Of a stretch of 64,000 nt of DNA, positions 36,661-50,360 are shown one piece after another. Numbering within the stretch: the first letter of the stretch is position 1; each line of letters opens with the position of its first letter. The translations under genes and the position numbers were made by a program. The notes under the pieces were generated by a model. That model was not told the DNA's origin. It worked only from the letters and a program-made list of their open reading frames with translations, and ran no database searches. Source of the stretch: Cenococcum geophilum 1.58 (Eukaryota; Ascomycota; Dothideomycetes; Gloniales; Gloniaceae); assembly GCA_001692895.1 (NCBI GenBank), contig KV748200.1, positions 1,810,914 to 1,874,913 of the forward strand, written 5' to 3'.

Positions 36661-39600
36661 ATGCCACTAAAAGCAGCCACCACAACGCCATTAACGGCGG
36701 CAACTACTTTAAGATTAGGTAACAACACTAGTATAGCAGACACTAACTTACAGCAATCCATAATAGTAGGGTAGTTATAAAAAATAGTTAACCGGTTAAC
36801 GGAAAATAATAGGATACTTAAAAATAGGATTAACGGGATAGGAGCAGCGAAGATTAAGCTACTATTAATTAAATAATTCTTAGGAAAGAGATTAAAGTTT
36901 AAAGAATTCTTTACGCAAATATACTTTAAGGTTTTATAAGAAGGAGCGAAGCTACTAACACCTATAAATTAAGTAGCGTACGCAGGATTGTTCTTATTAG
37001 GAAGAGTATTTAAATAGTTTAAGTTTTACCTTATAGAGATACAAGTAAATAAAATAACAACTATAAACTAAGAAGTACGGTTTATGTTCTTAAGCTAAAA
37101 AGGATTTGCAGAATAACTTATATAAATGTTTAGAGATCCGGAAGCAATAATAATAGCGAAAAGAAAGCTTTAGGACCTAGTATAACGAACCTTAGTAATT
37201 AAGTATATAACGCAATTCTAAACGCTAGCTATATAAGTTAAGTGGAATAATAGGGCGCTTATAGCACAGTATAAATAGGGACTTAAGGCTAAAGTCTAGA
37301 ATATAATTATTCTAATAGAAGATGCGGACACCCTTAAAGAATTAATAAATTAAGCGATTAAAATTAATAATAGGATCTTCTAAAGGGAATAGGCTAAGAT
37401 AGGCTAGCATAGAGTTCTATAGTTATATAAGATATAGAGTACGGAATAACTAAAGCTAAATTAGAAACTATAGTATGGCGTAAAGCTAATAGACCTTAGT
37501 AGTACTAAAGAAACCTATAAGAGATAGGGAAAATAACTACAAAAACCTAGAAGTTAAGGATTAAGTAATTATAGGACTAAGGAGTATAGGCTAAACCAAG
37601 AATCTTAATAGTAGAAGATATTTAAGCAAACTTTATAGCAGAAATAATGGTTTAAAGATAAAGCTTATATAAATTATAAAAAATAGGGTTATTTCACCAG
37701 AGATTATAAAAGTAGTTAGAGTTACTATATAGTAAAAGGAACTAGACTAACAGTATATAATATATACGTAAAGAGGGATAATAGTGTACTACGAGGAATA
37801 AAGAAATGTTTAATCTAAAGTTTTGCGTTTTATTACAATAATATATACCAAATTTATAAAGATACTAAGTATGGCGTAAGCTATTAGCTATAGGAGCTAG
37901 AGTTAAAAGGACTTAAGGGAACTATAAAGTTAAATAAAGAATAAGATTAACTCTATAAGCTAAATTAAGATATTACAGCAATATACGGATAAAGATTAGT
38001 AATAATAATAATAGAGTTAGAGTATTTATTAATTAATAGTAATAAGGGAAAAAAAGGAACTAACTAGGAGTATCTAAACCTTAATAACGTAATAGAAGTA
38101 GAGACTAAAACCGCTATAAAGCAAGGTTTAGTAACAGGTATTATAATACTATTAAATATAGCATCCATCGCTTTATAAGATGGAAGGAGTAATATTTATA
38201 GACGATTAAGCAAGTAGACGACTGCTAGTGCTAGCTTACTACTTAATAAAGGTAAAAGGCTAAAGGCTTAAGATTCTTAAGATAAGATAAGAGATAACTA
38301 AGATTCTTAAGACGAGATAAGGCACGCTTAAGGACCTATAACGGATAATAACCAATAGAGTAGAGCAGCAGCTTAGTTTAGTAATATATAAATAAGCTTA
38401 GGATAAAGTTTCCTAAAGGCATAAGACTCTTAAGACAAGATAAGTGAGATTTAAGACTTTTAAGATAAGATAAGAATACTAGCAAAGCCTAATTAAACTA
38501 AGGCTAGAGTATAGCTTAAGAAAGAAGTAAGCTTAGGATTAAAGAATTTAAGGGACTAAGAATTTAGAGTATAAATAAAAACACCCGCAAGTAAAAGGTA
38601 AGAGGCTTTACTACAAATTAGAGAATCTGTAATATAAATAGTTGTTAGATTAGGAGACAGATATATAAACCTAGAAGACTTACTAGGGGAATATAGCGTT
38701 TAGCCTAAAGATTAAAAAGTAAGAGAACTTTAAGGATCTAATTATAAGACATAAATAATAAGAAACTATAGACAAGTTTAGGGCAAAAATCCTTATATAG
38801 TAAGAACAGAAACTAAATATAAAATCTAGCATTATAAGTCATACACGAGATAGAGCACTAGTATAAAGAATCACTAATAGGCTAAGAGTAGGTACGCTAA
38901 AAGCTAAGTGGCTTATTAAACTGAAAAATAAAAAGGATCTAGGGATTTTAACTAGGTTTAAGGAATAGTATACTAAAGGCTGTTATAATATAGTAATAAA
39001 AAGATACTTCCTTATAGATAGACCGTATATACTTTAACAGCTATACTAAAGGTAGTATAGACAAAGGTATAATAATAAATAGGAAGATTTCTATATATAG
39101 TTAGATAAGAAAGTTATCTAAGATTATCTAATTATAGAAAAAGCAATAAATCATATTAAGGGAGCCTTAATTATAATATTAAAGGATTTAAAGGAATAAT
39201 TAGAGGACTAAAGAAGTAAAAGGCGTATTTTAGTACCTGCAAACAAAGTTATAACATTTAAATTAACACGATAGAGGTTTAAACTTAAGGATAAAAATAA
39301 GTTAAGAGTTAACCTAAAGCACCTAGCATACTATACGCTATTATAGATTATATATATAGACGACATATACAAGATGCATAAAAATCCAAAAGAAAAGAAC
39401 TGGAAATACCCTATAAGGATATATTGGGCGCTAGATAAGCAATAGTATAGAAATGCTAAGTATATATATAGCTAGCATCTAGCGGAAGTCTAGAAGTTAG
39501 GAGACTTAATATTTTAACTAGGAAGATTCCTTACGGAAAAATACTTAAACGGATAACAGTAGTAGAAATATCTAGAAAATATGTATCTATAGTATATTAA

Positions 39601-42600
39601 GGATAAGAAACGAATAAAGTATTAGCTAAAGAGTAAGCTAAGTATATAAAGATCTAGTAGCTAATAGTTAGGAAAAGTAGAGGCCTATAGGACTAGAGGG
39701 AGCTAGTAGTAGAGCCTTAAACCCTTAAAGGAATTTAAAGATAATACCTAAATTTATAAGTTAAATAGCAAGACCAGTAGTTTAAAGTATTAGTAGATAG
39801 TGGAGCAATAAGGAACCATATTTCATTAGTAGTAGTTAAAAGAATAGGGCTACTATATAGACAGAAAGAGCACCTATATCTACTAGTTACAATTTTAGGA
39901 GATCTAATAGCCTATAGAGGAGGTATTATTAATCTTAAAACAGGACCTATTTAAATAACCATTAAGGGAAGATAAATTAAGATATCCTTTAATATATTAC
40001 CATTAGGGAATAATAAGGTAGTGTTAAAAATACCTTAGTTATAAAAATATAATCTAAAGATTGATTGGGTTATAGGTTAGGTTAATATTAAAAATACTTA
40101 ATACCGTAAAGTATAATAATAAGCTAAGATAGTATAGTACTAAGTAAGAGTAACCTATAAAGAAATAAATAAAGGACTAAGCTATATACTAAAGAGATAC
40201 TATAAATACGGCAAGAAACTATAGTTACTAAAAAATAAGAAGCTGTTAGAGTATATAGCATAGGACTATAAAATAGAATTAAAACTAGAAATAAATTTAA
40301 GATTTTTTCTAATCTATAAGCTTACCAAAAAAGAAGGGAGAGTATTAAAGGAGTTTATCTAGGAGAACTTATAAAAGGGATATATTAAACTATTATAGTT
40401 ATTAATAGGTTATCTAGTACTATTTATACTAAAGAAAAACGGGAAACTTAGACTATGCATTAACTATAAATAGTTAAATAGTATTACTAGAAAGGATAGA
40501 TATTCTTTACCCTTAATTAGCAAAATCTAAGATAGGATTAGTAATGCGCAAATCTTTACAAAGATAGATCTAAGATAGGCGTACTATTAAATTAGGATTA
40601 AGGAAGGCGATAAATAAAAGGCAGCCTTTAGGTCAAAGGAAGGACTATATAAACTATTAGTAATACAGTTTAGGCTTATAAATACATTAGTACCATTTTA
40701 GAAACGTATTAACAATGTATTAAGAGAATACTTAGATAAATTCGTTATAGTATACCTTAATAATATTATTATCTACTTAATAAGTAAGGAAGAGTATAAA
40801 AAATATATTAAATAGGTCTTAAAGAGACTATAGGAAGAATAGATACTAGTAGTAATTAAGAAATATAAATTCTTTACTAAGAAAACAAAATTTATAGGAT
40901 TTATTATTAAACTAGGCTAACTAAGTATAGATCTAAAGAAGATTAAGGCTATAGTAAATTAGTAAGAACTAAAGAACGTTATATAGTTAAGGTTATTTCT
41001 AGGGTTTTATAATTATTGCAAAAGGTTTATAGCGTAATAGTTAAAGGATATTAAGCTATTTATAAGGTTAATAAAGAAAGAAAAACCTTAGGTATAGGAA
41101 GAAGAGTAAAGGAAACTATTTATAGAGGTTAAGGAGTTGTTTACCTAAGACCTAATCCTTAAAATCTACTAACTAAAACTAGAAATAGTGGTTAAAATAA
41201 ATATATTAGACTTTACACTAGGGGCATACTTCCTATAGAAATATAAAGACGGATAGCACCTAGTAGCATACTATAGTTAAAAGATAACACTACTAGAACT
41301 AAACTATAATATCTATAATAAGGAGTTATTAGGTATAGTTATAGTATTTTAAAAATAGAAAGTATTCTTATAAGGTATAGAGAAGCTATTTATAGTTAAG
41401 ACGGATTATAAGAACTTAATAAGGTTCCTAATAATAAAAGAACTTAACTAAAGATAAGTTAAATAGGCAGAAATATTTACAGAATACTATTTTAAGATTT
41501 AGTATACTAAAGGTACAAACAACGTATAAGCAGATACTCTAAGTAAAAAGGCTAAACTATAAAATAATAAAAAGCTATTAGGGGCTTTACTGCGAAAGGA
41601 CATAAACAGATTAATTAGATATAATTATCCAAAAATCATAGCAATAAGAGAAATTAGTTAGACTTATAAATTACTAGAGAGTAACTAGTTATAAAAGATC
41701 TAAGAAGTATAGGCAGAGGATTTAAACTTAGAGTAGTATAAAAACTAAGAAGCAATATATATACCTAGGAGTATTACGAGATAGTTTATTAAGTTATTTT
41801 ATAAGGGACTAACTTAAGAACATAATAGAGCTATAGGCTTAGTATTAAGACTCTAAAAAGAGTATATTATTAATAAAATCTAGGGACTAGCAAGATAAGT
41901 TATAAAGAAATATCTAGATTGCTAAAGAAATAAACTAATAAGATATAAGCCATATAGAGGGCTACAACCTATTAAAATACTAGAGAGACTATAGGAGGTT
42001 ATATTATAGGACTTTATTATAAAGTTGCTAAAGTTAAGAGATCCTATTACCGGATAAGATTATAATATAATCTTAATAATAGTAGATAAGCTAATAAAGT
42101 AGGGATACTTTATAGTATGCATAGAAGAAATCTTAGCAGAAGATATTACTAGAATTTATATTAAAGAAGTATTTATAAGATATGGAGCACTAAGTAAAAT
42201 TATATTGGATAGAGATCTAAGATTTATAGTAGTATTTTAGGAGGTATTTTTAGTAGAATAAGGAGTTTAAGTAGTAACTTCTACTATATATTACCCGCAG
42301 ACAAACAGTTAAATAAAAAGACTAAATTAGACACTAAAGCAGTATTTAAGACACTATATTAATTATACACAAAATAATTAGGTATTATTGTTACTAGTTA
42401 TATAGTTCGCATATAATATAACACCCTAAGAAGGAATGGAAATATTACTATTTAAGGCGAATTATGGATATAAGCTAAGAATATTACTATTACTACAATA
42501 AGCGAAGAAAATAAGTAGTATAGCTAAGTAAAGAATAGAGACACTAATAAATCTTTATATAAACCTTATAGAAATAGTAAAGGTAGTATAATAGAGAATA

Positions 42601-43100
42601 AAAAAGTACTATAATGTTAAGAGATCTAAGGGACCAGATCCTAAGGAGGGAGATAAAGTATAGCTATTATATAAAAATTTTAAGAGTTAATAACTAAGTA
42701 AGAAGTTAGATTATATTAGACTAGGACCTTTTAAAATTAAAAAGAAAATTTTATTAGTTATATTTAAGTTAAACCTACTAGCTAAAATAAAGATCTACCC
42801 TATATAGTATATTGCAATACTAGAGCTAGTATACGGGAATATTAAGCCATTAGTTTATAAAGCAGACACGTATAGAGGACAAGAAGAGGATAAATAGTAA
42901 GTTTTAAAGATCATTAGTTATAAGGATATTAATAATAAAATATAGTATAAAGTAAAGTAGATAGGCTATAATAAGACTACCTAGGAGCTACTAGAAAATT
43001 TAAAGAATGCTATAGGAAAGGTATAAGAGTATCGGAAGAAAAGAGGTTAGGCAGTATTAATAAAGAAGAATTACTAAAAAACGAACCACCTAAGGGGGAT
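36661..43100 (+). pseudogene. Gypsy C gag-pol with chromodomain, inactivated
   Basis: Parallel to Gypsy A throughout: Gag from ATG 36661 (MPLKAATTTPLTAATTL), zinc-knuckle remnant, protease (VLVDSGA at about 39785, intact here), RT with YLNN at 40753-40764, integrase and chromodomain at about 42950-43020. The two copies are near-collinear, differing mostly by transitions in the pol part. The final 700 bp are more diverged between the copies than pol is. Confidence 0.87.
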
Positions 43101-43790
43101 ATAGGAAGAACGATTGCCGAATTACTTAAAGTTATTTCCTTTTCTATTAGAAAAGAATCTATTCTTTTATTGCCAAGTTTCTATAAACCTTATTCTATAA
43201 GCTTCTACTCCTTAAAACAGATCTTTTTACGAACTTTCTTAAGACGGATTAACTAAGCAGATGTAGTAAGACAAGAATTAAAAGTATATTGCTAAGCGTT
43301 AGCAGCCTCCTTCTTAGTATTATAGAAACGACAAAGTTTAGTAAAGGCGCTTAAGAGCTTATTATTGAGCCTTATAGCAGCAGATTAAACCTAAAACCCT
43401 AGTAGTAATTAATAAGGGAACTTAAAGACTATTTAGAGTAATAGGATGCGTATACTTAGTGTTAGAAACGGAATAAATATTATAAAATAATTAAACGTTT
43501 ACCTTAGTGCACTCTAAATAAAAGGAAGGTTGCTAAGATAAAGGACTCGCTAACGCAACGTAAACTAACCCCTCTTTTGTATAACGAGAATATAGAGACG
43601 GTAATATCTTACTAAGAGATAATATTATAGTAACGGTATAAGACCGACGAGCTATAGAGGGAGAAGAAGGTACTTTAGGCATTATAAGCAAGGATATTAA
43701 CTAAATTAATTAGATAGATATTATACCTCTAGTAAACAACCTAGAAAAGCTAGGTATCTTTAAGGATAAAGATAAAGAGGAGGGAAATAG

Positions 43791-44162
43791 TGTTACAGAC
43801 GCTTTAAGTACAATGTTATAACTACTTAAAGAGGAGTTAAAAAAAGCTAGTTAGTTAATATAAGCACGGTCTAGAATAAAACCCGTGGAACTATATAACG
43901 AGAAATAGTAAGTAGAGTTACGTAATATAATCTGTATAATCTATATAATCTATAAGATCTGCTATAAAGCGAATAGAGTAGATAGAGTAGATAGAGTAAC
44001 GACTTTCTTAGAAGTACGGTTATATATTTAAGGACCCTTAATCCCTACCTAAATAGTTCCTTCCTTATAATAATTCTCAGAATATAATTAGAGTTAATCT
44101 ATTAGGCAACCACTCCACTAGTTATTATTATATTATTAACTTATCTATTCCTATATACTTAG
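43791..44162 (+). repeat. Gypsy C 3' LTR, left part
   Basis: 372 bp up to the Copia F duplication CTTAG (44158-44162). The last 47 bp follow at 50309-50355. A purine-rich AGAGGAGGGAAATAG precedes it. Confidence 0.88.
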
Positions 44163-44335
44163 TGTCGGGAATAAGGCAAGCGGTTGTCACGTGTCGTTAC
44201 GTGTCGCCGCAGCACTAGCGTAGTGAGGAACCTTAGGTTCCTTACCTACCCCCTAATTCTAAACAACAAGCTTTATAACTAACATTTACTGTGTTTACTT
44301 AAGTAGCATTAGTGAGTTACCCTATAACACTAATA
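44163..44335 (+). repeat. Copia F 5' LTR
   Basis: 173 bp beginning TGTCGGGAATAAGGC. It contains GGAACCTTAGGTTCC, a perfect 15-nt palindrome, at about 44230-44244. Confidence 0.92.
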
Positions 44336-44839
44336 TTGATCAGTGGTTAAATACACAGTTAACTATAGAACAGTAAGGTTTTTAATAGAAGAGATAGTCT
44401 TGTGTAGGGGTGCTATATGCGCTTATATAGAATGGATCCCGGTAATACTATACTACCTTAAACTTGCGGAAAACTAGTAATAGAAGTGTTATTGAGTACT
44501 AGGAGATACTAAGTTGCGTCTATTATATAGAATAACCACGTTTACGAAGATTTGGTTAAGTACTTTAGGTTAGAAGTATTACTAAACCTAAGGTCCTAAG
44601 TTAATGTCTAAAACGCGTTAAAAATAATACTCTTAATACTCTGCCACGTTCCTAGCGGCCCTGCCACATCAAAATCACGTTAATAACGCGCTCTCTGGCC
44701 CTTATACTCCTCTGTTAGCATCTAAGGCAGTACTAGCACACCCTTACCTTACAATAATTTTAGCTCTGCTAGACTATTAAAGTTCTACTAGTACGCTATC
44801 CCTATATTTTTAACACTCTCTATACGTTAAACAACTGTT

Positions 44840-47800
44840 ATTATAGCGTTAACCTATCTAAAGAAGTATAAGAAAGATATTAACCTAAAGATATAGGATA
44901 GACCTATAACCGACTTTATAACCGCTAAGTAAAAGGAGCTAAATGGATTCTTATTATACCGTATAGCATACTACAAAGATAGCGAATATAATAATACTAT
45001 GCTATGGTATTGTATAAAGGAGGACTTTATAAGATAGATAAAGGAAATATAGGTTCCTATATATAAGGATCTCGTATAGGACTTCCATAACTTCATTTAG
45101 GAGTATGGAGTATTTGTCCCTATAGATGGGGGAGATATTAGAGATAATATTTAGGAGTATATTATTAAAGTAAAAGAAGAACATAAATAGACTCTATAAG
45201 AGATTAAGCACTAACTACGCACTATAAAGAAGCTTAACTTATAATGGAATCTAAGTAATACGCTACTAGAGACGTGCTCTAGTTCCATTACTCTAGAACC
45301 CCTTGCTTCGCGACTTAATAACCTTTAAACTCTCCTATAGCAAGATTAAGTACTATACTCTATTCTATTAAGCTCTACGTCCCTACTATAGCCTATAATA
45401 TAATCCCTATCTCCTTAATCTCTAATACAATCTCAACCCGACCTAGCGCCACTCAGAGGTATTTTAAAGTTACTTACGGATCTTACGAAGCTCTATTTAG
45501 ACTAGAAAAAGAAGTTTAGTAAGAAGCTGTATAATATCCTTAATTTAAAGCCACGTATCTTCTACAACTGTTGCTAGAAGGTAGGACTAGAACCTAACTA
45601 ATATCATAACGCCTATTCCGTTATGCTTAAAGGCCGCGCTAGCACCTTCTACTATAATTATTTAGCAGGAAAAGGGTATAATTTTAACCGTATAATATAT
45701 AAGTTAAAATACTACTTTAAAACAGAAGAGAATAAGTAATAGTATATATTAAAATGGAGAGAGACTACCTTTCTAAGGATTATTACTACAAACCTAGGTG
45801 TTTCTCGGCTTAATTATCTTTAAAAGCTCTTTAATTAACTTTAGACGATTTAGCGTAGTTTATCCGAATTATATTAAGAGGACTTTAGCCTACGCGATTA
45901 AGTTATTAGCGTATGCTAAGGTATTAAAGAATATAACCTTACTCTCTTTAATCCTGTAAATACTTATAAAGGAGTGTGTACTTAATTAAGATCCTTTATC
46001 AGCACCGCTCTACGTTCTTAAGAAGTGTAGTAATTTAACGCCTAACCCTAACCTACTTTAATTAACCTAGATAATTAATATAACTATAACTGGACTAATT
46101 AAATATATTATAGTAGGGGATACGGTAAAGGGTATAATTAATGCCGACTATAAGGTAACCGTAGAGGTCCTTATAGAGGTTTATTTTAAAGTAATTGCTA
46201 GAAGAAGTGTTACGTTTATAAGAAGCTAAATTGCTAGTTAACTAGGCACCCTTTTAATAGACGAAAGAAGGTATATAATAAGTTTCGCTAAAGTATAAGA
46301 AATGTTAGAAACCGTAAGGTTACTATAGCCTACTTTTAAAGCTTCCTGGTTTAATATAAAGGTATAGAAGATCTTAAGGGTAAGGTTAATAAGGCTGAAT
46401 AACTCCTTATAGATATGGAAATTAAGGACTACCTTTTCAACTAATACTTTACTAAATTTAGTGAGGTAGATAGCATATAAACTATTGCTATTTTTAATAA
46501 CTAATCTACGCTTTATTCTGTTACGAAGTTAAATATCTTTAATAAGCTAAGGGAGAGTTCTATGTTCTTATTTGACGATAAATACTTAGCGAACGTCTTC
46601 TATGGTATTATACCAGATACTAGAGCCGTAGGAGTATCTATAGTAGGAGAACCTTAAGTACGAGCTCTTTAGTAGCTTAATAGCTCTATTTAGATTAACT
46701 AATTAATGGCAGGCTAATATATAATTCGCTTTAATAAGGGTACTATAATCTCTCTTAGTATAATTAAAGTCTAAACCCCGTTAGGATATATTATTTTCCA
46801 CATTATTCCTATAAATACCCTGTTTCTATTCTGCATCTAAGATATAGATAAATTAGGTATTAAGCTTAATAACCTTAAGAATATACTTATTTAAGGAGAT
46901 AATCGGGTGCCCATTATACGTAAGTAGGGTTACCCTTAGTTGCTCCTTTAATAGCTAGAAAGGAGTATTACTTAGAGCCACTTAACCGAGTTAGAGCTAC
47001 GTTAACTATACCGTTATTTTAGCCACCTATCTATTCACTAACTACTTAGGGTTCTTTAGTAAGTAGGTTATAAAGTTAAGGTTAAAATAATTAAGCATCT
47101 TATAAAGTACTACTATTACTACTAAATAAACCAGAAGTCCCCTAGCCGATTTAAGTTTACCCTTAAAGATAACTATAACTTTAACTTCTGTATTATTATT
47201 AATATTATATATCTTAGCGGTAAGCTAGTACTCTAAGTTATTAACTTCTTAATATTCTTCTAAGCCGTACACTTCCTAAGGGATATATTAGCTAGGAACA
47301 TATAGGATACTCTTTAATTATACTAGATTAATATCTACCTAGAACCCCCTAATTAAATTATTTATAACATAGGAAGGAACTTCTTATTTATAGAGTTTCG
47401 GCAATAGGTAAAGGTAATAGAAATTAAGGTTAAGGAAGTCCCTATTAAGGCACATAATAGCATCGGAAAAGTAGAATAATACTATATATTATTACGCCGA
47501 GTATATAAGATTATTTCTTCGGAACTAGAGGATGCTAGTAAAGAGCTTATCTTATAGATAGCTGTTAAGGCTATTAACGATTCCGCTGGTCTAGATAGGC
47601 TTATACCTATATTGCTAGTCTTTAGCGCCTACCCTTAAATAACTAATAATTCTCTACTATCTCCCTCTATTATATAATGAGTTAAGGCTATCCGCAAAGC
47701 AATAAAGGAGGTATAACGTCTTTACGCCACGCGCTAGGTCAACGATATACTAGGAATAAGAAATAGCCTAAATACCTTAACTACGCTTAATCTGCCGCTC

Positions 47801-49790
47801 TAATCTAAGGTACGCGTATAGTATAAAAAGGGAGGATGGTTAGGCCTATATAAACTTATTATAATTAATAGTTAAACCTATACTCTCTAGATGCCCCATA
47901 AACCTACTTAATTCCACTTAACCGTTGTTAAGCCCTACTATAAGAATAATAGCTCTAAGCCTTTATAGGATGCCCTAGAGAATACCCTAGAGGAGAACTA
48001 TAATTAACGTGCTCTAGAAGGCGACAACGATTCTAATATAATTATAGTAGATATGCTATAACTATAACGCGGTAGAGGTCGCCTAAAGGGATTATAGAAT
48101 CACTAATATCTTATAGATTTTAAAGAGCAATTTGTTACTGCTATTAAGAGTAGAGATAAGTTATTAATGGCTTTTATAACAGCTAAAGAGAAGGATAACT
48201 TTAAGCTTATAAAACAGCTTTAAAAAGAAGGCCGTATTATAACTTTAAGAGCTCCTTTCTAAGCATCTAATAAATAGGAGATCGACGGTCTTATTATGAG
48301 AGAAGTCTTTAAATTTAAGAAATATAACCCTACTAAGTTTAATGGAGTTCGCATCTTTAAGTTAAGAATGGTTAACAAGATTAAGGGTAAAGCTACTAAC
48401 GCCCTATTTAAGAAATTAAGGCTTATTATCTAAGGTTATAACAATAATAGTAAGGAGGTAATTCTTATGTAATCTCCTATAATTTAACGAGCTAGTTAGC
48501 GAGTTATTATTGTGCTAGCTCCCTCCTTAATAAAGAATAGAATAGTAGTTTATTTATAAGATATTACTTAAGCCTATACCTAATTAGAGACGCACCTTTA
48601 GCGCTTAATATTAGTATATCTTCTAGAGCAAATTCGCCACTAATATCCTAAAGATATAATTATGGTTATCCTTAAGCTATTATACGGAATCGCAGAGGCA
48701 GGAACTTATTAGTGGGCTACTTACAGCAAGCACTATAAAGAGAAGCTTTTAATAACTACTTCTATGTTTAATCCTTGCTTCCTTATTATAACTACGAGAA
48801 CTTTATTTAGAATTATTGGCATATAAACTAATAATATAATTATCTTAGGAGACGACTAATTCTTAGCCCTTAAAGAGGATAAGCTAGTAAAGGCAAACCT
48901 TATAGTAAAGNTAAAGGAAAGACTTAATTTAATAATACTATTGCTCTTTAATAGATGCATTTTTTCCCTAAATAAGGATTCTATTGCTTTACGCTAGAAG
49001 GGTTAAGGTAAGAAGATTAATATTATTAATATTAATTCTCTAAAGCAAGGATATATGGAGTAACGCGCTTGTGGAGTTTATATTGCTTCTATTTATTAAC
49101 CTAAGGCTTCCTTTAATCTTTTTATTACTGCCTAATACCAGGAACTAATTAAGGATAATATTCTTAACCTAAATAAGCGTCTTTTCTGGTAAATAAACTA
49201 TCTTAATTAAGGACTACTCTACGTGCCTATTAATCTTCCTACCGCTAAGCTCTTTATGTTTATTAATGGATTGTTTATAAATAATAAAGATTTTAGCTCC
49301 TAGCTAGAATATAAGTTTATTATTACAAACAAATCTACTAGAGAGAATGACTTCACGATCTACGGTAATTTTATCTATTAGAGCTTAACTAAAAGTAAGC
49401 GCGTTACTTAAAGCATTCTAGCGTCAGAGATATATAGAATGGTTAGCGGTGTTAATATAGCAATTGTAATTAGAACTACCCTTAAGATAATTATAGATTG
49501 ACTTAAACTTCCCGCTATTCCTATAATCGTGTACACCGACTTATATTCCCTTTATAAGTGTTTAATTAAGCTTAGTACTATAAAGGAGAAGCGCCTTATA
49601 ATTGATATTATGGCACTTTAGTAGTCCTATAAGCGTTAAGAACTCCTTAAAATCTGATAGATTAATGGCTAAGATAACCTGGCAAATATAATGACGAAGG
49701 TAAACCTAAATAAGGCACTAGAGACGTTTATTAATATAAATACTCTATATATACAAGTTAAAGGTTAGGTTAAGAGGGAAATTTAAAGAA
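44840..49790 (+). pseudogene. Copia F gag-pol, inactivated
   Basis: Gag with a zinc-knuckle remnant at about 46200 (KCYVYKKLNC-LTRHPFN, matching the fungal Copia form), then protease and integrase regions (46400-47700), and a Copia RT at about 48470-48900 (SPIIxRAS, DITxAYTQLETHL, LLYGIAEAGTYxWATY, TNNIIILGDDxF, where QTDD is expected). RNase H follows (ALKEDK..., later VYTDLYSLYK near 49540). One N lies at 48911. The frame is broken throughout by TAA/TAG. Confidence 0.85.
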
Positions 49791-49805
49791 GTTAAGATCT
49801 TATAG

Positions 49806-49828
49806 AACTTTAACCGCCGGTTAAAGTT
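49806..49828 (+). repeat. Shared 3' palindromic module, Copia F copy
   Basis: AACTTTAACCGCCGGTTAAAGTT is a near-perfect 23-nt palindrome, followed by ATCTAATTAGTTAGAT and CTAAGAG. It lies about 300 bp before the 3' LTR of this Copia element. The same block is found before the 3' LTRs of Gypsy B, B2 and E. Confidence 0.88.
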
Positions 49829-49926
49829 ATCTAATTAGTTAGATTCTTACTAAGAGCGCCGCGCCTAATCGATTTAGGTAGCGGTATGGAATTCTGCTAA
49901 CGCTATTTATTAAGCTGGCTAATTAG

Positions 49927-49953
49927 GATTTTCTATCCCCGGGATGGAAAATC
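49927..49953 (+). repeat. Second palindromic module, Copia F copy
   Basis: An imperfect 27-nt palindrome with arms GATTTTCTATCCC and GGATGGAAAATC, followed by about 50 bp (GCCATTAGCTTGGCTAAG and onward to GATATC) that recur at 56556-56600. The orientation relative to the host element is opposite in the two cases. Confidence 0.75.
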
Positions 49954-50130
49954 GCCATTAGCTTGGCTAAGAGTAGTGAGCGGAACTGATATCTTTGTAT
50001 GAACCCGTATAGATACCTACGCTACCCCTTCCCCTTTATTTCTTCTTCTTCTTTTCCTTAGCTTTGTATCTTTATATAGTAGCAATCTATAAGTGTATAT
50101 AGATGGCAACTATAAAAGAAGAGTTGCTAG

Positions 50131-50303
50131 TATCGGGAATAAGGCAAGCGGTCGTTACGTGTTATTACGTGTCGCCGCGGCACTAGCGTAGTGAGGAACC
50201 TTAGGTTCCTTACCCACCCCCTAATTCTAAACAATAAGCTTTATAACCAACATTCACTGTATCTACTCGAGTAGCATTAGTGAGTTACCCTGTGACACTA
50301 ACA
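50131..50303 (+). repeat. Copia F 3' LTR
   Basis: 173 bp, same length as the 5' LTR, differing mainly by transitions, and ending ACTAACA before duplication CTTAG. Confidence 0.92.
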
Positions 50304-50308
50304 CTTAG

Positions 50309-50355
50309 CCTATTAACAGGACCCACCGTAGTTCTTACTATAAGGTTCCGTTATA
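50309..50355 (+). repeat. Gypsy C 3' LTR, right part
   Basis: Last 47 bp of the Gypsy C 3' LTR (GACCCACCGTAG... to TTATA), followed by the TTAAG duplication. Confidence 0.88.
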
Positions 50356-50360
50356 TTAAG

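Larger units (their letters stand above)
44163..50303 (+). mobile_element. Copia F, full length
   Basis: A 6141-bp Ty1/Copia element with 173-bp LTRs (44163-44335 and 50131-50303) and a perfect duplication CTTAG (44158-44162 and 50304-50308) in the 3' LTR of Gypsy C. The LTRs share with element H a core with CACGT-type palindromes and GAGGAACCTTAGGTTCC. Coding parts have Copia order, with RT after integrase. RIP-inactivated. Confidence 0.93.
36195..50355 (+). mobile_element. Gypsy C (Gypsy A family), interrupted by Copia F
   Basis: A second copy of the Gypsy A family, about 8.0 kb without Copia F, with a perfect duplication TTAAG (36190-36194 and 50356-50360) inside Gypsy E gag. LTRs are 36195-36624 (430 bp) and 43791-44162 plus 50309-50355 (about 419 bp). 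It keeps the Gag ATG (36661). RIP-inactivated. Confidence 0.92.
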
